Assembly: GCF_000934745.1 (NCBI RefSeq)
Contig: NZ_JYNO01000004.1
Location: 348,035-412,034, forward strand
Length of the DNA stretch: 64,000 nt
Reading direction: 5' to 3'
Origin: Desulfonatronum thioautotrophicum
Lineage (GTDB): Bacteria; Desulfobacterota; Desulfovibrionia; Desulfovibrionales; Desulfonatronaceae
Notes under the pieces: model-generated
Databases searched by the model: none
Seen by the model: only the letters and a program-made list of their open reading frames with translations
Told to the model about the DNA's origin: nothing
Part shown: in pieces, positions 37,057 through 48,103 of the stretch
Layout of the letters: each line of letters begins with the position of its first letter
Position numbering within the stretch: position 1 is the stretch's first letter
Translations under genes and position numbers: made by a program

Positions 37057-37085
37057 TTGACAGGGTATCCTGATTGGGATAAAAA
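37057..37085 (+). promoter_or_regulatory. Sigma-70-type promoter for hisS-aspS
   Basis: TTGACA (37057-37062) and TAAAAA (37080-37085) are 17 bp apart, facing hisS. The leader to the hisS start would be about 170 bases and contains no obvious T-box or terminator hairpin. This is the only strong hexamer pair in the 322-bp divergent gap between mobB and hisS. Confidence 0.55.
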
Positions 37086-37262
37086 ATGCAGTTTCGCTTT
37101 TTGAGACGATATGATGGGTGACGGTGGCACGTCCGGTCCGATGTGTTTGCCTTTGCAATGAATCAGGCACGCCACATGGTGTGTCTGCGGTCGTGCCAAT
37201 TGACTCTGGACACGAACCCCGGCGCATAGGCCGGTTGCGTGGAAGTATTTCAAGGAAATCCA

Positions 37263-38549
37263 ATGACCATGATTCAGAGCGGCAAGGGATTCGTGGACCT
37301 TTTCCCGCCCAAAAGCGATGTTTTCACCGCTATTGAGTCCACGGCCCGGGATGTGTTCACCAGGTACGGCTGCCGGGAGCTGCGAACGCCGATTATCGAG
37401 TTCACTGAACTGTTTGTCCGCGGCATTGGCGATGAAACCGACGTGGTCCAGAAGGAGATGTATTCCTTTCCGGACCGCAAGGGCCGTTCCATGACCCTGC
37501 GGCCCGAGGCCACCGCCGGGGTGCTGCGGGCCTGCATCCAGCACAAGCTGTTGCGCCAGAATGAGGTGCTCAAATTTTTCACCTTGGGGCCCATGTTTCG
37601 TTATGAGCGGCCACAGATGGGGCGTCAGCGACAATTCCACCAGATCAACGTGGAAGTCCTCGGGGCCTCCTCCCCGCTGGTGGACGTGGACATGCTGTTC
37701 ATGCTCCATCGCTTTCTCTCGGAAATCGGCCTGACCAGCCTGGAATACCAGCTCAACAGCCTGGGTTGCCCCGCCTGCCGACCCACGTTTCAGGCCTCCC
37801 TGGAAAACCACTTCCGGGACGCGAATCCGGATGACCTTTGTGACGACTGCAGACGCCGGATGCATACCAATCCCTTGCGGGTCCTGGATTGCAAGGTACC
37901 CGGATGCAAGGCCGTGGCCCAGGGCGCGCCGGTGATTACGGAGCACAATTGCGCGCCCTGCCGAACCCATTTCGATGCCGTGATCGGCCTGCTGGGCCGT
38001 TCCCGACTCCAGATCCGACTGAATCCGATGCTGGTTCGCGGTCTGGACTACTACCAGGGTACCACCTTCGAGGTTGTTTCCACGGACATCGGCGCCCAGT
38101 CCTCGGTGGCCGGGGGCGGGCGATACGACGGCCTGATCCGTCAGCTTGGCGGTCCGGATATGCCGGGGATCGGCTTTGCCTGCGGTCTGGAGCGGCTGGC
38201 CATGCTGGTACCGGAACAGCCCGAGCCGGGGATGGACGTATTCATCGCCGCGCAGGAGGAATCCTTGCTGGAAAAAGCCCTGGAAATCGCCCAGGTACTG
38301 CGGTCCCGGCGGCTTTCCGTGGAGTTTCCCTATGCCCAGCGCAGCATGAAAAGCCAGATGCGTTCCGCGAACAAGGCCGGGGCAAGGTTTGTGCTGATGC
38401 TGGACAAGGCCGGTCAGGAGCAGTGTTCGGTCCAGCTCAAGGACATGGGCTCCGGCGAACAGCAGGCCCTGTCCGAGGGGGATGTGGCGGCCTACCTGGA
38501 AACGCGCATCGCCGAGCGTTCGAGGACGATGTCTCGACCTGACGAATAG
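37263..38549 (+). CDS. hisS: Histidyl-tRNA synthetase
   Basis: This class II synthetase charges tRNA-His. The 428-residue protein has motif 1 (RTPIIEFTELFVRGIG), motif 2 FRYERPQMGRQRQFHQ, the histidine-binding LVRGLDYYQGTTFE and GGGRYDGLI, motif 3 GIGFACGLERL and a C-terminal anticodon domain. A cysteine-rich stretch (CPACR, CDDC, CKVPGC, CAPC) between motifs suggests a zinc knuckle, a feature of some bacterial HisRS. ATG 37263 has AAGGA at 7 bases. aspS follows 60 bp later, a common bacterial pair. Confidence 0.97.
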   Translation: MTMIQSGKGFVDLFPPKSDVFTAIESTARDVFTRYGCRELRTPIIEFTELFVRGIGDETDVVQKEMYSFPDRKGRSMTLRPEATAGVLRACIQHKLLRQNEVLKFFTLGPMFRYERPQMGRQRQFHQINVEVLGASSPLVDVDMLFMLHRFLSEIGLTSLEYQLNSLGCPACRPTFQASLENHFRDANPDDLCDDCRRRMHTNPLRVLDCKVPGCKAVAQGAPVITEHNCAPCRTHFDAVIGLLGRSRLQIRLNPMLVRGLDYYQGTTFEVVSTDIGAQSSVAGGGRYDGLIRQLGGPDMPGIGFACGLERLAMLVPEQPEPGMDVFIAAQEESLLEKALEIAQVLRSRRLSVEFPYAQRSMKSQMRSANKAGARFVLMLDKAGQEQCSVQLKDMGSGEQQALSEGDVAAYLETRIAERSRTMSRPDE

Positions 38550-38609
38550 TGACGCGTTCGCTTTTTTAATTTTTGCTCAAGACACCACTTTTTCCAAGGA
38601 ATACTTTTC

Positions 38610-40409
<1,800 letters not shown>

Positions 40410-40419
40410 AGGTGCGCGG

Positions 40420-40926
40420 ATGATTCGCCCGGTGCTCAGCTATCCCGATCCGATCCTGGCCAAAACCGCGGCCGAGATCGAGACCGTCACCCCGGAGATT
40501 TGCCGACTGGCCGAGGACATGCTGGAGACCATGTACCACAAGGAGGGGCTTGGGTTGGCCGCACCCCAGGTGGGCGAGTCCTGCCGGCTGGTGGTCGTGG
40601 ACGTTTCCGGCCCGGATAAGCGCGAGGAGCCGCTGGTCTTCGTGAATCCGCGCATCACCCAGGCCGAGGGCCGGGTGGAGTCCAGCGAGGGCTGTCTGAG
40701 TGTGCGCAACTATCGCACCAAGGTGCAGCGGGCCGAGCGCATCCGCCTGCAGGCCTTGAATCTTGAGGGGCAGCCGGTGGATATGGAGGTTGACGGCATG
40801 CTGGCCATCTGCCTGCAACATGAACTGGACCACCTGGACGGAGTGCTGTTCATCGACAAGATCAGCCGCCTGAAACGCTCGCTGTACGAGCAGAAGCTGA
40901 AAAAATGGCTCAAGAAACAGGAGTAG
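40420..40926 (+). CDS. def: Peptide deformylase
   Basis: This metalloenzyme removes the formyl group from nascent proteins. It shows the three signatures: GLGLAAPQVG (motif 1), EGCLS with the metal ligand Cys (motif 2) and QHELDHLDG with both His ligands and catalytic Glu (motif 3). Length 168 is typical. The fmt gene overlaps or abuts it, the standard def-fmt pairing of formylation and deformylation. Confidence 0.97.
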   Translation: MIRPVLSYPDPILAKTAAEIETVTPEICRLAEDMLETMYHKEGLGLAAPQVGESCRLVVVDVSGPDKREEPLVFVNPRITQAEGRVESSEGCLSVRNYRTKVQRAERIRLQALNLEGQPVDMEVDGMLAICLQHELDHLDGVLFIDKISRLKRSLYEQKLKKWLKKQE

Positions 40927-40931
40927 CCTCC

Positions 40932-42008
40932 ATGAACCCCGCATTGCCGGATCTTTCCGGGGCAGGTGAGCCGTTGCGCGTGGTTTTTTTCGGCACGCCG
41001 CCGTTTGCGGCCCGGATTCTGGACGATCTGACCGAGGACGGCCAGACCCACATCCTGGCCGTGGTTACCCAACCGGATCGGCCCTGTGGCCGGGGGCGGG
41101 TGTGCAAACCCTCCGCGGTGAAGGAAGCGGCCCTGGCCAAAGGTTTTTCCATACTGCAGCCAAGTAGCCTCAAGGATCCGGCCGTGGTTGCCGAGTTGGA
41201 GGCGTTGCAGGCTGACTACTTTATTGTCGCCGCGTATGGGTTGCTTTTCCCGGAGACGGTTCTGGGGCTGCCCAAATACGGGTGCCTGAACGCGCACGCC
41301 TCCCTGCTGCCGCGCTACCGGGGAGCGTCGCCGATCCAGGCCGCGATCCAGGCTGGTGACCCGGTGACCGGCATCACCATCATGCGCATGGTCAAGGGCA
41401 TGGATGCCGGCCCGATCCTGTTGCAGCGGGCCATGGGTATTGACATCAACGACACGGCCCAGACCCTGCACGATAGCCTGGCTGCTCTGGGCGGGCGGTT
41501 GATGCTGGAGACCCTGGCTCGGCACCGGACCGGAACGCTGATCGAGTTGGAGCAGGATCATTCCCTGGCCACCTACGCCCCTCGACTAACCAAGGAGATG
41601 GGGCAGATCAACTGGGACCGGCCGGCCAAGGCTGTCCACGATCATATCCGAGCCATGCACCCTTGGCCCGGGGCGTATTTTGATCTCAACACCAAGAGCG
41701 AGGGCCAGAGTCAGGGCCAGGGCCAAGGACAGCACCAGGGACGGCGCAAGGTCGCGGTGCATCCCGGCAGGGTCGGTGCCCCCCTGGAACCGGACAGCCC
41801 TGCTCCTGGAACGTTCCTGGGCATGGACGGTGACATGCAGGCCATCGCCTGCCGGGACAAGGCCTACCTGATCGCCCACTTTCATCCTTCCGACGCGAAG
41901 CGGATGGACGCCCAGGCCTTTCGCTGCGGTTACCTGCGTCGATTGCTACCGGGAGAGGGCCTTTGTGCCGGGACGCAAGCTTGCGATTGTCCGCCTGAGG
42001 AGAGCTGA
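40932..42008 (+). CDS. fmt: Methionyl-tRNA formyltransferase with repeat-derived insertion
   Basis: Transfers formyl from 10-formyl-THF to initiator Met-tRNA. The catalytic part has VVFFGTPPFAA, NAHASLLPRYRGASPIQ (catalytic Asn/His) and MDAGPILLQ. The C-terminal tRNA-binding part is normal except for a Gln/Gly-rich insertion (EGQSQGQGQGQHQG, encoded at ~41700-41745) and a hydrophilic tail, so the protein is ~358 residues rather than ~315. ATG 40932 follows CAGGAG; an ATG at 40905 inside def is less likely. The stop overlaps the next ATG (TGATG). Confidence 0.94.
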   Translation: MNPALPDLSGAGEPLRVVFFGTPPFAARILDDLTEDGQTHILAVVTQPDRPCGRGRVCKPSAVKEAALAKGFSILQPSSLKDPAVVAELEALQADYFIVAAYGLLFPETVLGLPKYGCLNAHASLLPRYRGASPIQAAIQAGDPVTGITIMRMVKGMDAGPILLQRAMGIDINDTAQTLHDSLAALGGRLMLETLARHRTGTLIELEQDHSLATYAPRLTKEMGQINWDRPAKAVHDHIRAMHPWPGAYFDLNTKSEGQSQGQGQGQHQGRRKVAVHPGRVGAPLEPDSPAPGTFLGMDGDMQAIACRDKAYLIAHFHPSDAKRMDAQAFRCGYLRRLLPGEGLCAGTQACDCPPEES

Positions 42009-42895
42009 TGCCACACACGCCTGGAGGATCATCCGGCCCAGGGAAATCCGGCCCAGGGCAATCCAGCCTGGGGCAATCCAGCCCGCGGAAATTCCCACCG
42101 GGAGGAAATGCGCCAAATGGTGGAGAACGGGCGGCAAATCCGGGCAAGCGGCTGTTCATCGGCTTGATACTCGGGACGTCGCTCCTGCTCAGCCTGGTTC
42201 TGGTCGTTCTGTGGGTCATCCCCTATATTGGGCTGCGAAATATTCATGCAGCGGCCCCCTGGATTCTGGCCGCTGTTCTGGCGGCCCTGGTGGCCGTGGT
42301 TCTCTGGTCCTCCATCGGCCTGGTGTTGAACATTCTCCTTGGCCGCAGTTTTCCGCTCAGCTCCCGCTTTCGGGGCATTACCATCAAGCTGTTTTTACCC
42401 CTGATGACCCTGCTGGGCCGGATTTTCAACATTGCCAAGGATGACATTCGGCTGTCCTTCATCAAGGTGAACAACGAGCTGGTGGCCTCGGAGCGGGGTC
42501 GGTTTCAGCCGCATGAAATTCTGCTGCTTTTGCCGCACTGCCTGCAGAATTCCCATTGTCCCCGTCGGCTGACCTACGACATCCGCCATTGCAAGCGCTG
42601 CGGCGAGTGCCCCCTGGACGGGCTGATCGGTCTGGCCGAAACCTATGGCATCCGTATCGCCATTGCCACCGGCGGGACCATTGCCCGGCGGATCGTGGTC
42701 CAGAACAAGCCCAAGCTGATCATTGCCGTGGCCTGCGACCGGGATCTGTCCAGCGGCATCCAGGATACCTACCCCATACCGGTCTACGGAGTCCTGAACC
42801 AGCGGCCCTTTGGCCCCTGCCTGGATACCCTGGTGGATCTGGCGAACATCGAGAGCGCCCTGCGCCGGTTTTTGGCCGTGCCGAGCAACTCCTGA
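42008..42895 (+). CDS. DUF116 membrane protein with cysteine motifs
   Basis: This 295-residue protein has a Gly/Ser/Pro-rich N terminus (repeat-like GPGKSGPGQSSLGQSS), two membrane helices (~50-72 and ~84-110) and a cytoplasmic DUF116 domain. The domain has LLPHCLQNSHC, CKRCGECPLDG and a later CDRDLSSG, a cysteine pattern that could bind a metal or Fe-S cluster. DUF116 genes neighbour fmt and rsmB in many anaerobic bacteria but their function is unknown. Its start overlaps fmt, so it is in the same operon. Confidence 0.8.
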   Translation: MPHTPGGSSGPGKSGPGQSSLGQSSPRKFPPGGNAPNGGERAANPGKRLFIGLILGTSLLLSLVLVVLWVIPYIGLRNIHAAAPWILAAVLAALVAVVLWSSIGLVLNILLGRSFPLSSRFRGITIKLFLPLMTLLGRIFNIAKDDIRLSFIKVNNELVASERGRFQPHEILLLLPHCLQNSHCPRRLTYDIRHCKRCGECPLDGLIGLAETYGIRIAIATGGTIARRIVVQNKPKLIIAVACDRDLSSGIQDTYPIPVYGVLNQRPFGPCLDTLVDLANIESALRRFLAVPSNS

Positions 42896-42939
42896 AACCC
42901 ACCTGAATCCCACCTGATATTCCACTGGCTACTCTCCTT

Positions 42940-44271
42940 ATGACCGCATCCAAGCGGCCGCCGGCCGGCGGCGTTCCTCCGGCCCGAATCGCCGCCCTGG
43001 CAGCTATCCGGCAATCCCTCAAAAACGAAGACGTGCAGTCCGCTCTGGACAACGAGATTCTCCGCCATGGCCTGGAGGCTCGGGATGCCGCTTTGGCTTC
43101 GGAACTGTGCTACGGCTATCTGCGCCACAAGGGCCGAATGGCCTTTGGCCTGGAGCGTTTTTTACGCAAACCCGGCAAATTGCCGCCGGCGTGCCGCATG
43201 GCCCTGGAAGTGGCCGCCTATGAGACCCTTTTTCTGGACCGGGTGCCGGAGTTCGCCACCCGGTCCTGGGTGACCAATCTGGCGCGGAAAAGGTGGGGAA
43301 GCGGATTGGCCAAGGTGACCACGGCCTGGATGACCTGGATTTTTGCGCATCGGACGGATCTGCATGAGCCGGAGATGTATCTTCAGGATGACGACCCACG
43401 GCTTTTTCTTTCCCGCTATTACTCCCTGCCCGTCTGGATCGTTGATCTGTGGATCGAGGGCTACGGCCTGGAAACGGCGACCCGGCTGGCCGAAGCCCAG
43501 TCCTCACCACCGCTTCTGGGACTGCGTATCAATCCCATGCATCAGCGCAGCGCCGCTCTGGCCCGTCGGGCCGAGTCCTTTTCATCTGAACTGGAAATGG
43601 TGGATGCTCTGAGTCTGGGATGCTCCCGGGAGACAGCCCGACGGGTCTTTCCGGATCTGGCCGTGGACCTGCGTGATGGAGCCGTCTCTCGGCAGAGCCT
43701 GGAGGCGCAACGAGTGTTGCAGCATTTTGGCGCGGGCTCTTGGCCTGAGCCGGTCTGGGACCTGTGCGCCGGCAGGGGCGGGAAGACCGCCTATCTGTTG
43801 GAGCGGGGGCAGAAGCTGGTCCGGGCCGCGGACCCCCATTCCGGCCGGTTGCGTGGCCTCCTCCTGGAACTGGATCGTCTTGTCCTGCCCAGGATTTCCG
43901 TGGTCCGGGCCCGGGCCGATGCGCCGCCGCCCTGGCAGGAGCAGCCGCGCACGATTCTCCTGGATGTACCCTGCTCCGGGCTGGGGGTTTTGGCCCCTCG
44001 GCCGGACACGAAATGGAAACGCACCCCCTCGGACATCCCCTCCCTGCTTGCACTCCAGGAGGCCATTCTGCACCAGGCTGCGGCATCCTTGGCGCCCCAG
44101 GGCCAGATCATTTACATGACCTGCACGCTTCATCCTGCCGAGAATCAGGGTGTGGTTGATCGTTTTCTGGATACCAACAAAACATTCGCTGTTCAGCAGC
44201 ACTTCGCAACACCCCATCAGCCAGGCGTGCATGAATTTTTCTGGGGCGTTGTTCTGCGGTCGCGTGGATAA
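42940..44271 (+). CDS. rsmB: 16S rRNA (cytosine-C5)-methyltransferase, RsmB type
   Basis: It has an N-terminal NusB-like RNA-binding domain (RIAALAAIRQSL to about residue 140) and a C-terminal SAM-dependent domain with DLCAGRGGKTAYL (SAM motif I), LDVPCSGLGVLAPRPDTKW (motif IV with Cys) and YMTCTLHPAENQGVV (motif VI with the catalytic Cys). RsmB methylates C967 of 16S rRNA. Length 443 is normal. ATG 42940 lacks a clear ribosome site. Last gene of the def-fmt-DUF116-rsmB cluster. Confidence 0.92.
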   Translation: MTASKRPPAGGVPPARIAALAAIRQSLKNEDVQSALDNEILRHGLEARDAALASELCYGYLRHKGRMAFGLERFLRKPGKLPPACRMALEVAAYETLFLDRVPEFATRSWVTNLARKRWGSGLAKVTTAWMTWIFAHRTDLHEPEMYLQDDDPRLFLSRYYSLPVWIVDLWIEGYGLETATRLAEAQSSPPLLGLRINPMHQRSAALARRAESFSSELEMVDALSLGCSRETARRVFPDLAVDLRDGAVSRQSLEAQRVLQHFGAGSWPEPVWDLCAGRGGKTAYLLERGQKLVRAADPHSGRLRGLLLELDRLVLPRISVVRARADAPPPWQEQPRTILLDVPCSGLGVLAPRPDTKWKRTPSDIPSLLALQEAILHQAAASLAPQGQIIYMTCTLHPAENQGVVDRFLDTNKTFAVQQHFATPHQPGVHEFFWGVVLRSRG

Positions 44272-44397
44272 GGGCGGTTTCCTGGTTCGCGGCCGTGAGC
44301 ATCCATGCCGCGCTACCAGACTGCAGTGCCCCTGGGACTCCAAGAGAGTCAGGAAACGGATGATCAACGAGGAGTGGAGGGAAGGAAAGGGGGAAAG

Positions 44398-44436
44398 TGT
44401 AAGAAAAACCGACAAGCCATGTAAAATTTCTCGACA
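44398..44436 (+). promoter_or_regulatory. Tandem PrsR-type operator boxes, orphan
   Basis: TGTAAGAAAAACCGACA (44398-44414) and TGTAAAATTTCTCGACA (44420-44436) lie 22 bp apart, two helical turns. Both match the box found near the PEP-CTERM genes. A weak sigma-54-like GG-N10-GC (44461-44474) follows. No intact gene lies downstream on this strand; 44437-44826 shows only a hairpin around GTTAAC (44481-44504), the minus-strand terminator at 44581-44619 and a half box TGTCGGAAAA at 44746. Confidence 0.55.
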
Positions 44437-44580
44437 ATCGTGATTCTTCAGTCTAACGAAGGCAGGATGAGCGCTTTTTTAGGCTATACGTTAACGGTTA
44501 GCCTGTTGATATAAAACAAGATAATATTTTGAAAGTTTTTTCTTTTTTTTGGGGGCAGCCAGTGGGATTGGGAAGCTGAG

Positions 44581-44619
44581 AAAAAAAGCGCCCTGGAGAC
44601 GTTTTGTCGACTCCAGGGC
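44581..44619 (-). terminator. Rho-independent terminator for the PilZ gene
   Basis: On the minus strand GCCCTGGAG and CTCCAGGGC form a 9-bp stem and are followed, after GC, by seven T. It lies ~208 bp after the stop of the PilZ gene transcribed toward it. Confidence 0.8.
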
Positions 44620-44826
44620 AATTTCAGGCACAGAAACGTATTCAATATGGATCTCTGCCTTAAAATCCAGGCGGATAGGAATTTTTTGGTTTTGATCCCA
44701 GGCCCTGCCTCACTCGTTTCGGGGGCAGTGTTTTTTGGGGTGGGATGTCGGAAAAGCGACACCACCGTCCTTGCCGATAGCCACGATCCCCCCATTGCGG
44801 CGACGCAGCCATGGGGCAACGGATTG

Positions 44827-45186
44827 TCAGGCGGCTGCGCAATAGATTTGCAGGTGCTGACGATGGTCCTCGTTCATTGCCGTGAACATGGCCCCCAACT
44901 GGATCGTATAGGTCTGTCGCTCAACCCGCAGCGCCTTGCATGATGCTTTGTACTCATTGGGATCATTGGAGAAACGGAATGAAATTTCCCCCTGGGCATG
45001 CATCAGATCCAGGTGCTTGAGATCCTCGTCATACTCGTACAGGGCGACCTGAAGTCCGCCCATGGAGATGTTTTTGACAATGGCCTGCGTTTCGTAGCGC
45101 TTGCCGTCTACGGTAAGTCCGAGAACTGCCGGTGCAAGGACTTCCCTGCGTTTGTCTTTGCGTCGATCGGCATCGCCATTGAGCAT
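44827..45186 (-). CDS. PilZ-domain protein (c-di-GMP effector)
   Basis: This 119-residue stand-alone PilZ protein has the RxxxR-type segment DRRKDKRREV and NISMGGLQV, matching the (D/N)xSxxG half of the c-di-GMP site. It should bind c-di-GMP and act on a partner, likely in motility or surface-polymer control. ATG 45186 follows GGAG at 8 bases; the longer frame to 45363 is not supported. The ~326 bp upstream are AT-rich, with no confident promoter or gene. Confidence 0.85.
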   Translation of the reverse strand: MLNGDADRRKDKRREVLAPAVLGLTVDGKRYETQAIVKNISMGGLQVALYEYDEDLKHLDLMHAQGEISFRFSNDPNEYKASCKALRVERQTYTIQLGAMFTAMNEDHRQHLQIYCAAA

Positions 45187-45512
45187 TGTGCATCTCCGTG
45201 TTTTTGCGGTGGTTGGGGACGGCGGTTGTCTGTTCAACGAAGGGTGACGCGATATGAGCGTGCGAAAATGTTCCCTCATTTTTGGTCCATTTTGCTTTTC
45301 AATGCAATTATTGTTCCCATTTTTAATAACTTGGAGGCATGAAGAATCACTTTCAAGCATCATGCGCGCTTGTTTTCTGATTCATTTCGAAGTGTTCAGG
45401 CATGCTGTCACGAAAATTCTTGTCCCAAGCTGGTGACATGGTTCTCCAAGGCGTTGCCTACCAGCATGGTCGGATTTGCCACAGGCAAGCAGTCCGTCGG
45501 CAGCCACTTTAT

Positions 45513-46967
45513 TCACTGTCCGGGGTGACGCAGGGACGTCTCCGGCGCTTCCTGGCAGAAACCCCGGCCAATGGCCCAGTCCAGGTCGATACAGTAATTC
45601 AAAGCGCAGGCGGTCCGTAGGGCCTCGCATCCTTGGACATTGTTGCCGGAGAGGACCAGGGTTACCCCCAGGTTGTTGCGGGCCAGGGCGTGGTCCGGGT
45701 TGATGCGCAGGGCTTGCTGGAAGGCCTCCAGGGCCTGATCCAGCTGCCCCAGTTCACGCAGGGCATAGCCGTGGTTGTTGTGGGAATTGGCCCGGGACGG
45801 GTCCAGGCGCAGGGCTTGATCATATTCCTTGACGGCTCGATGGTATTCACCCAGGTGAATGAAGACATTGCCCCGATTTACATACGTCTCCGGATTGTCC
45901 GGGGCGATTGCCGCGGCCTGGGCGAAATCTTCGAGAGCCGCGTCAAAACGGCGCAAATTGGTCAGGGCGATGCCCCGGTTGTTCAGCACGGCCACGTCCT
46001 TGGGGGTGCGGCGCAACGCATCGGTATAGTCCTGAACCGCCTCGGCGTAGCGTCCGGCATAAGCCCGGGCAATACCCCGTCCAGCCAGCATTTCCGGGTT
46101 GCCCGGCTCCAGCCTCAGGGCCTGGTCGTAGGCAGCCAGGGCCGCCTCATGGCGACGCAGCAGCCGATTGGCCAGGCCCAGATTGGCATGCGCCCTGGCC
46201 AAGGCGGGGTCCAGGTTCAAGGCCGCCTCCAGTTCCTGTATCGCCTCGGTATACCGTCCGGATTGGATCAGTGCCCAACCTTTGTTGTTTCGGGGCAGAG
46301 GATTCTCGGGGTCAAGCGCCACGGCCCGCTCCAGATCCATGAGCGCCGCATCGTAGCGCTCCAGTTGGTTCAGGGCGTAGCCGCGGGCGTTGTAGGCGCG
46401 GGCGTATTCCGGGTCCAGTTCCAGGACACGATTGAATTCCCGCACCGCGTCGGCATAGGCTCCCCTTTCCAGATAAACAAGTCCACGGGTATTGTATGGC
46501 ATGCCGAAACGCGGACGCAGGGCAATGGCCCGGCTGGAGGCGTCCAGAGCCTGCTCCAGTTCCCCGAGCCGGAAGTGAGCCAATCCCATATTGGTCCAGG
46601 CCTGGAAATACTCCGGATCCAAGGCCACGGCCCGCTGGAAATCCGCCAGCGCGTCCTGCATCTGCCCCAACCGGAAAAATGCTAGGCCCCGATTGTTCAG
46701 CGCCCGGCTATGCTTTGGGTTGACCTCCAGGACGGCAGTGAATGCAGCGATGGCCTGCTGCATGTCGCCGGCCTGGAAAAGTGCCAGCCCGCGCCGCATG
46801 TTATCCTGGGCTGTGGATTGCGGCCAAGCCAAGGACGGGAAAAAGGCCAGCGAGGCGAGAAGCAGGACGGCCAAGGCAACCTGCTTCAAGACGAAACGCC
46901 ATGGCGGACGTTGGGGTAAATCTTCCCAGAAAACGCCGAGAGGCAACCGTTCAGACCGGATGTTCAT
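45513..46967 (-). CDS. TPR-repeat protein, membrane-anchored
   Basis: The 484-residue protein has an N-terminal membrane segment (~27-49) and then eleven consecutive 34-residue TPR units, starting with DNMRRGLALFQAGD and ending NPDHALARNNLG, plus a degenerate twelfth with several cysteines (GCEALRTACALNYC). The repeats form a superhelical scaffold for protein binding, probably periplasmic because the helix looks like an uncleaved signal anchor. TPR proteins are common in PEP-CTERM/exopolysaccharide loci, fitting the neighbours, but the partner is unknown. A GGGATGG-type site precedes ATG 46967. Confidence 0.88.
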   Translation of the reverse strand: MNIRSERLPLGVFWEDLPQRPPWRFVLKQVALAVLLLASLAFFPSLAWPQSTAQDNMRRGLALFQAGDMQQAIAAFTAVLEVNPKHSRALNNRGLAFFRLGQMQDALADFQRAVALDPEYFQAWTNMGLAHFRLGELEQALDASSRAIALRPRFGMPYNTRGLVYLERGAYADAVREFNRVLELDPEYARAYNARGYALNQLERYDAALMDLERAVALDPENPLPRNNKGWALIQSGRYTEAIQELEAALNLDPALARAHANLGLANRLLRRHEAALAAYDQALRLEPGNPEMLAGRGIARAYAGRYAEAVQDYTDALRRTPKDVAVLNNRGIALTNLRRFDAALEDFAQAAAIAPDNPETYVNRGNVFIHLGEYHRAVKEYDQALRLDPSRANSHNNHGYALRELGQLDQALEAFQQALRINPDHALARNNLGVTLVLSGNNVQGCEALRTACALNYCIDLDWAIGRGFCQEAPETSLRHPGQ

Positions 46968-47104
46968 TTTTCCATCCCTTGCAGTTCGTTATTGATCCAC
47001 TCTCCATCGCGTGCTTCCGATCTTGGTTGGGAATCGTTTCTTGCTGTGCAAGCAGGTTTGCCGTTCGTCTTTGCCTGCCATACGACACGATAAAGACAAA
47101 TCTC

Positions 47105-47140
47105 AATCGAAATCGCAATCGCAATCGCAATCGCAAAAAG
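47105..47140. repeat. Hexanucleotide array (AATCGA)1(AATCGC)5
   Basis: Six consecutive 6-bp units lie in the gap upstream of the TPR gene. They are related to the TTCGAT array at 34.8 kb read on the opposite strand. Confidence 0.9.
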
Positions 47141-47240
47141 TTGCGACGACTCAGTTCAACAACGCGAGAGCCGAGCTGCGATGTTGGATATCCGTCAACG
47201 GCTGCAAGAGGTTAGGCTTGCCGAGGATGAATAATTCGGA

Positions 47241-47311
47241 AGCGACTTGAAAAAACATGTCATTCCTGCGCAGGTGGGAATCCAGGCCATTTTTGCGGAT
47301 GGGCTGAGGAG
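47241..47311. mobile_element. Decayed IS66-type MITE relic
   Basis: Read inward from 47311, CAACTCCTCAGCCCATCC then a GGCCTGGATTCCCACC block parallels the right end of the intact element at 56340-56490 (GTAACTATTCAGCTCATCC then GGCCTGGATACCCGCC). No target duplication or second end is recognisable. Confidence 0.5.
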
Positions 47312-47314
47312 TTG

Positions 47315-47350
47315 CGTTTCGATTTCGATCACGATTTCGATTTCGATCAA
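47315..47350. repeat. Imperfect hexanucleotide array (GATTTC/GATCAC)
   Basis: About six degenerate 6-bp units (TTTCGATTTCGATCACGATT and onward), the same family as the arrays at 34.8 and 47.1 kb. It sits beside a MITE relic. Confidence 0.8.
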
Positions 47351-47430
47351 GATTGCACGAAGGGACAATCACGTCAGGGATGGTTCGGAATTGGTTGATA
47401 AATCCGTGTATGGGGGGTGGTTGTTCCACT

Positions 47431-47456
47431 GTAGGGGCGGACCTGTGTGTCCGCCC
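47431..47456 (+). repeat. Third copy of 26-bp GTAGGGGCG palindromic repeat
   Basis: GTAGGGGCGGACCTGTGTGT then CCGCCC matches the units at 6995-7020 and 7120-7145. Here it is single, between the hexanucleotide tract and a PilZ gene. Confidence 0.8.
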
Positions 47457-47565
47457 ATTACTGGTTGAAGCGTTATTTCGAATGGGTGCACAACGTCATC
47501 CCTCACGGTCAATCCGGATGTCCGAAAAAATGGAAACAAAATAATTCGGCGTTATGAACCATGCC

Positions 47566-47943
47566 TCACGTCAGGATCAATTTGCCGGGGCGTTCCGTGG
47601 CCAGAGTGTCGTAAATCCTGCGGGTCATCTTGGCGTAGGGCAGGGGCTCGGTGAATTCCAGGCCAAACTCCCCGGTTTCCGGTTTGACCCATTTAACGGT
47701 GCCTACCTGCCAGCGCAGTATCGAGAAATCGCTGTGTTCGGAAAGGCTGCTGAACACGACCGTGTCCCCCATGGCCAATTGATCGTAGTTGCTCAGGCTG
47801 CGCAACCCGGCACCCCGACGACTGAGGTCACGCAATCCGGCCTCAATGGTGACCTCCCGGTTGATCTGTAAGCGGCAAATCACCTTGTCCCGGAGCACAT
47901 CCAGCAAGAAACGTGGCCAGCGGCGCTTCTGGAATATCGGCAT
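47566..47943 (-). CDS. PilZ-domain protein
   Basis: This 125-residue PilZ protein has KRRWPRFLLDV at the N terminus (an RxxR-like form) and DLSRRGAGLRSL, the DxSxxG half, followed by a beta-barrel pattern (DTVVFSSLS, GEFGLEFTEPL). It probably reads c-di-GMP and affects surface or polymer functions. ATG 47943 has GGAGG 9 bases upstream. The gene follows prsR after 160 bp on the same strand, so it may be coexpressed with it. Confidence 0.78.
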   Translation of the reverse strand: MPIFQKRRWPRFLLDVLRDKVICRLQINREVTIEAGLRDLSRRGAGLRSLSNYDQLAMGDTVVFSSLSEHSDFSILRWQVGTVKWVKPETGEFGLEFTEPLPYAKMTRRIYDTLATERPGKLILT

Positions 47944-48103
47944 GGCAATTTTCCTCCCCATGGCAGTGCCCCTGCCCGTGCATGCATGCACGGCCTGAGC
48001 CGCTTGTTGCAATACCCACCCAAATAGTCGTGTCGATGAAACCTGCAAACACTCACGAATGAATAATCGGAGGAGCTGAACATTTCCATAAAACAACAGG
48101 AGA

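Noticed and set aside
37086-37262. T-box or attenuator leader before hisS
   Set aside because: No T-box bulge sequence and no terminator/antiterminator pair visible in the ~170-base leader.
44647-44943. 99-codon frame with a PEP-CTERM-like stretch
   Set aside because: Similarity is faint, no signal peptide, and the frame runs antisense into the PilZ gene; kept only as a hint within a finding.
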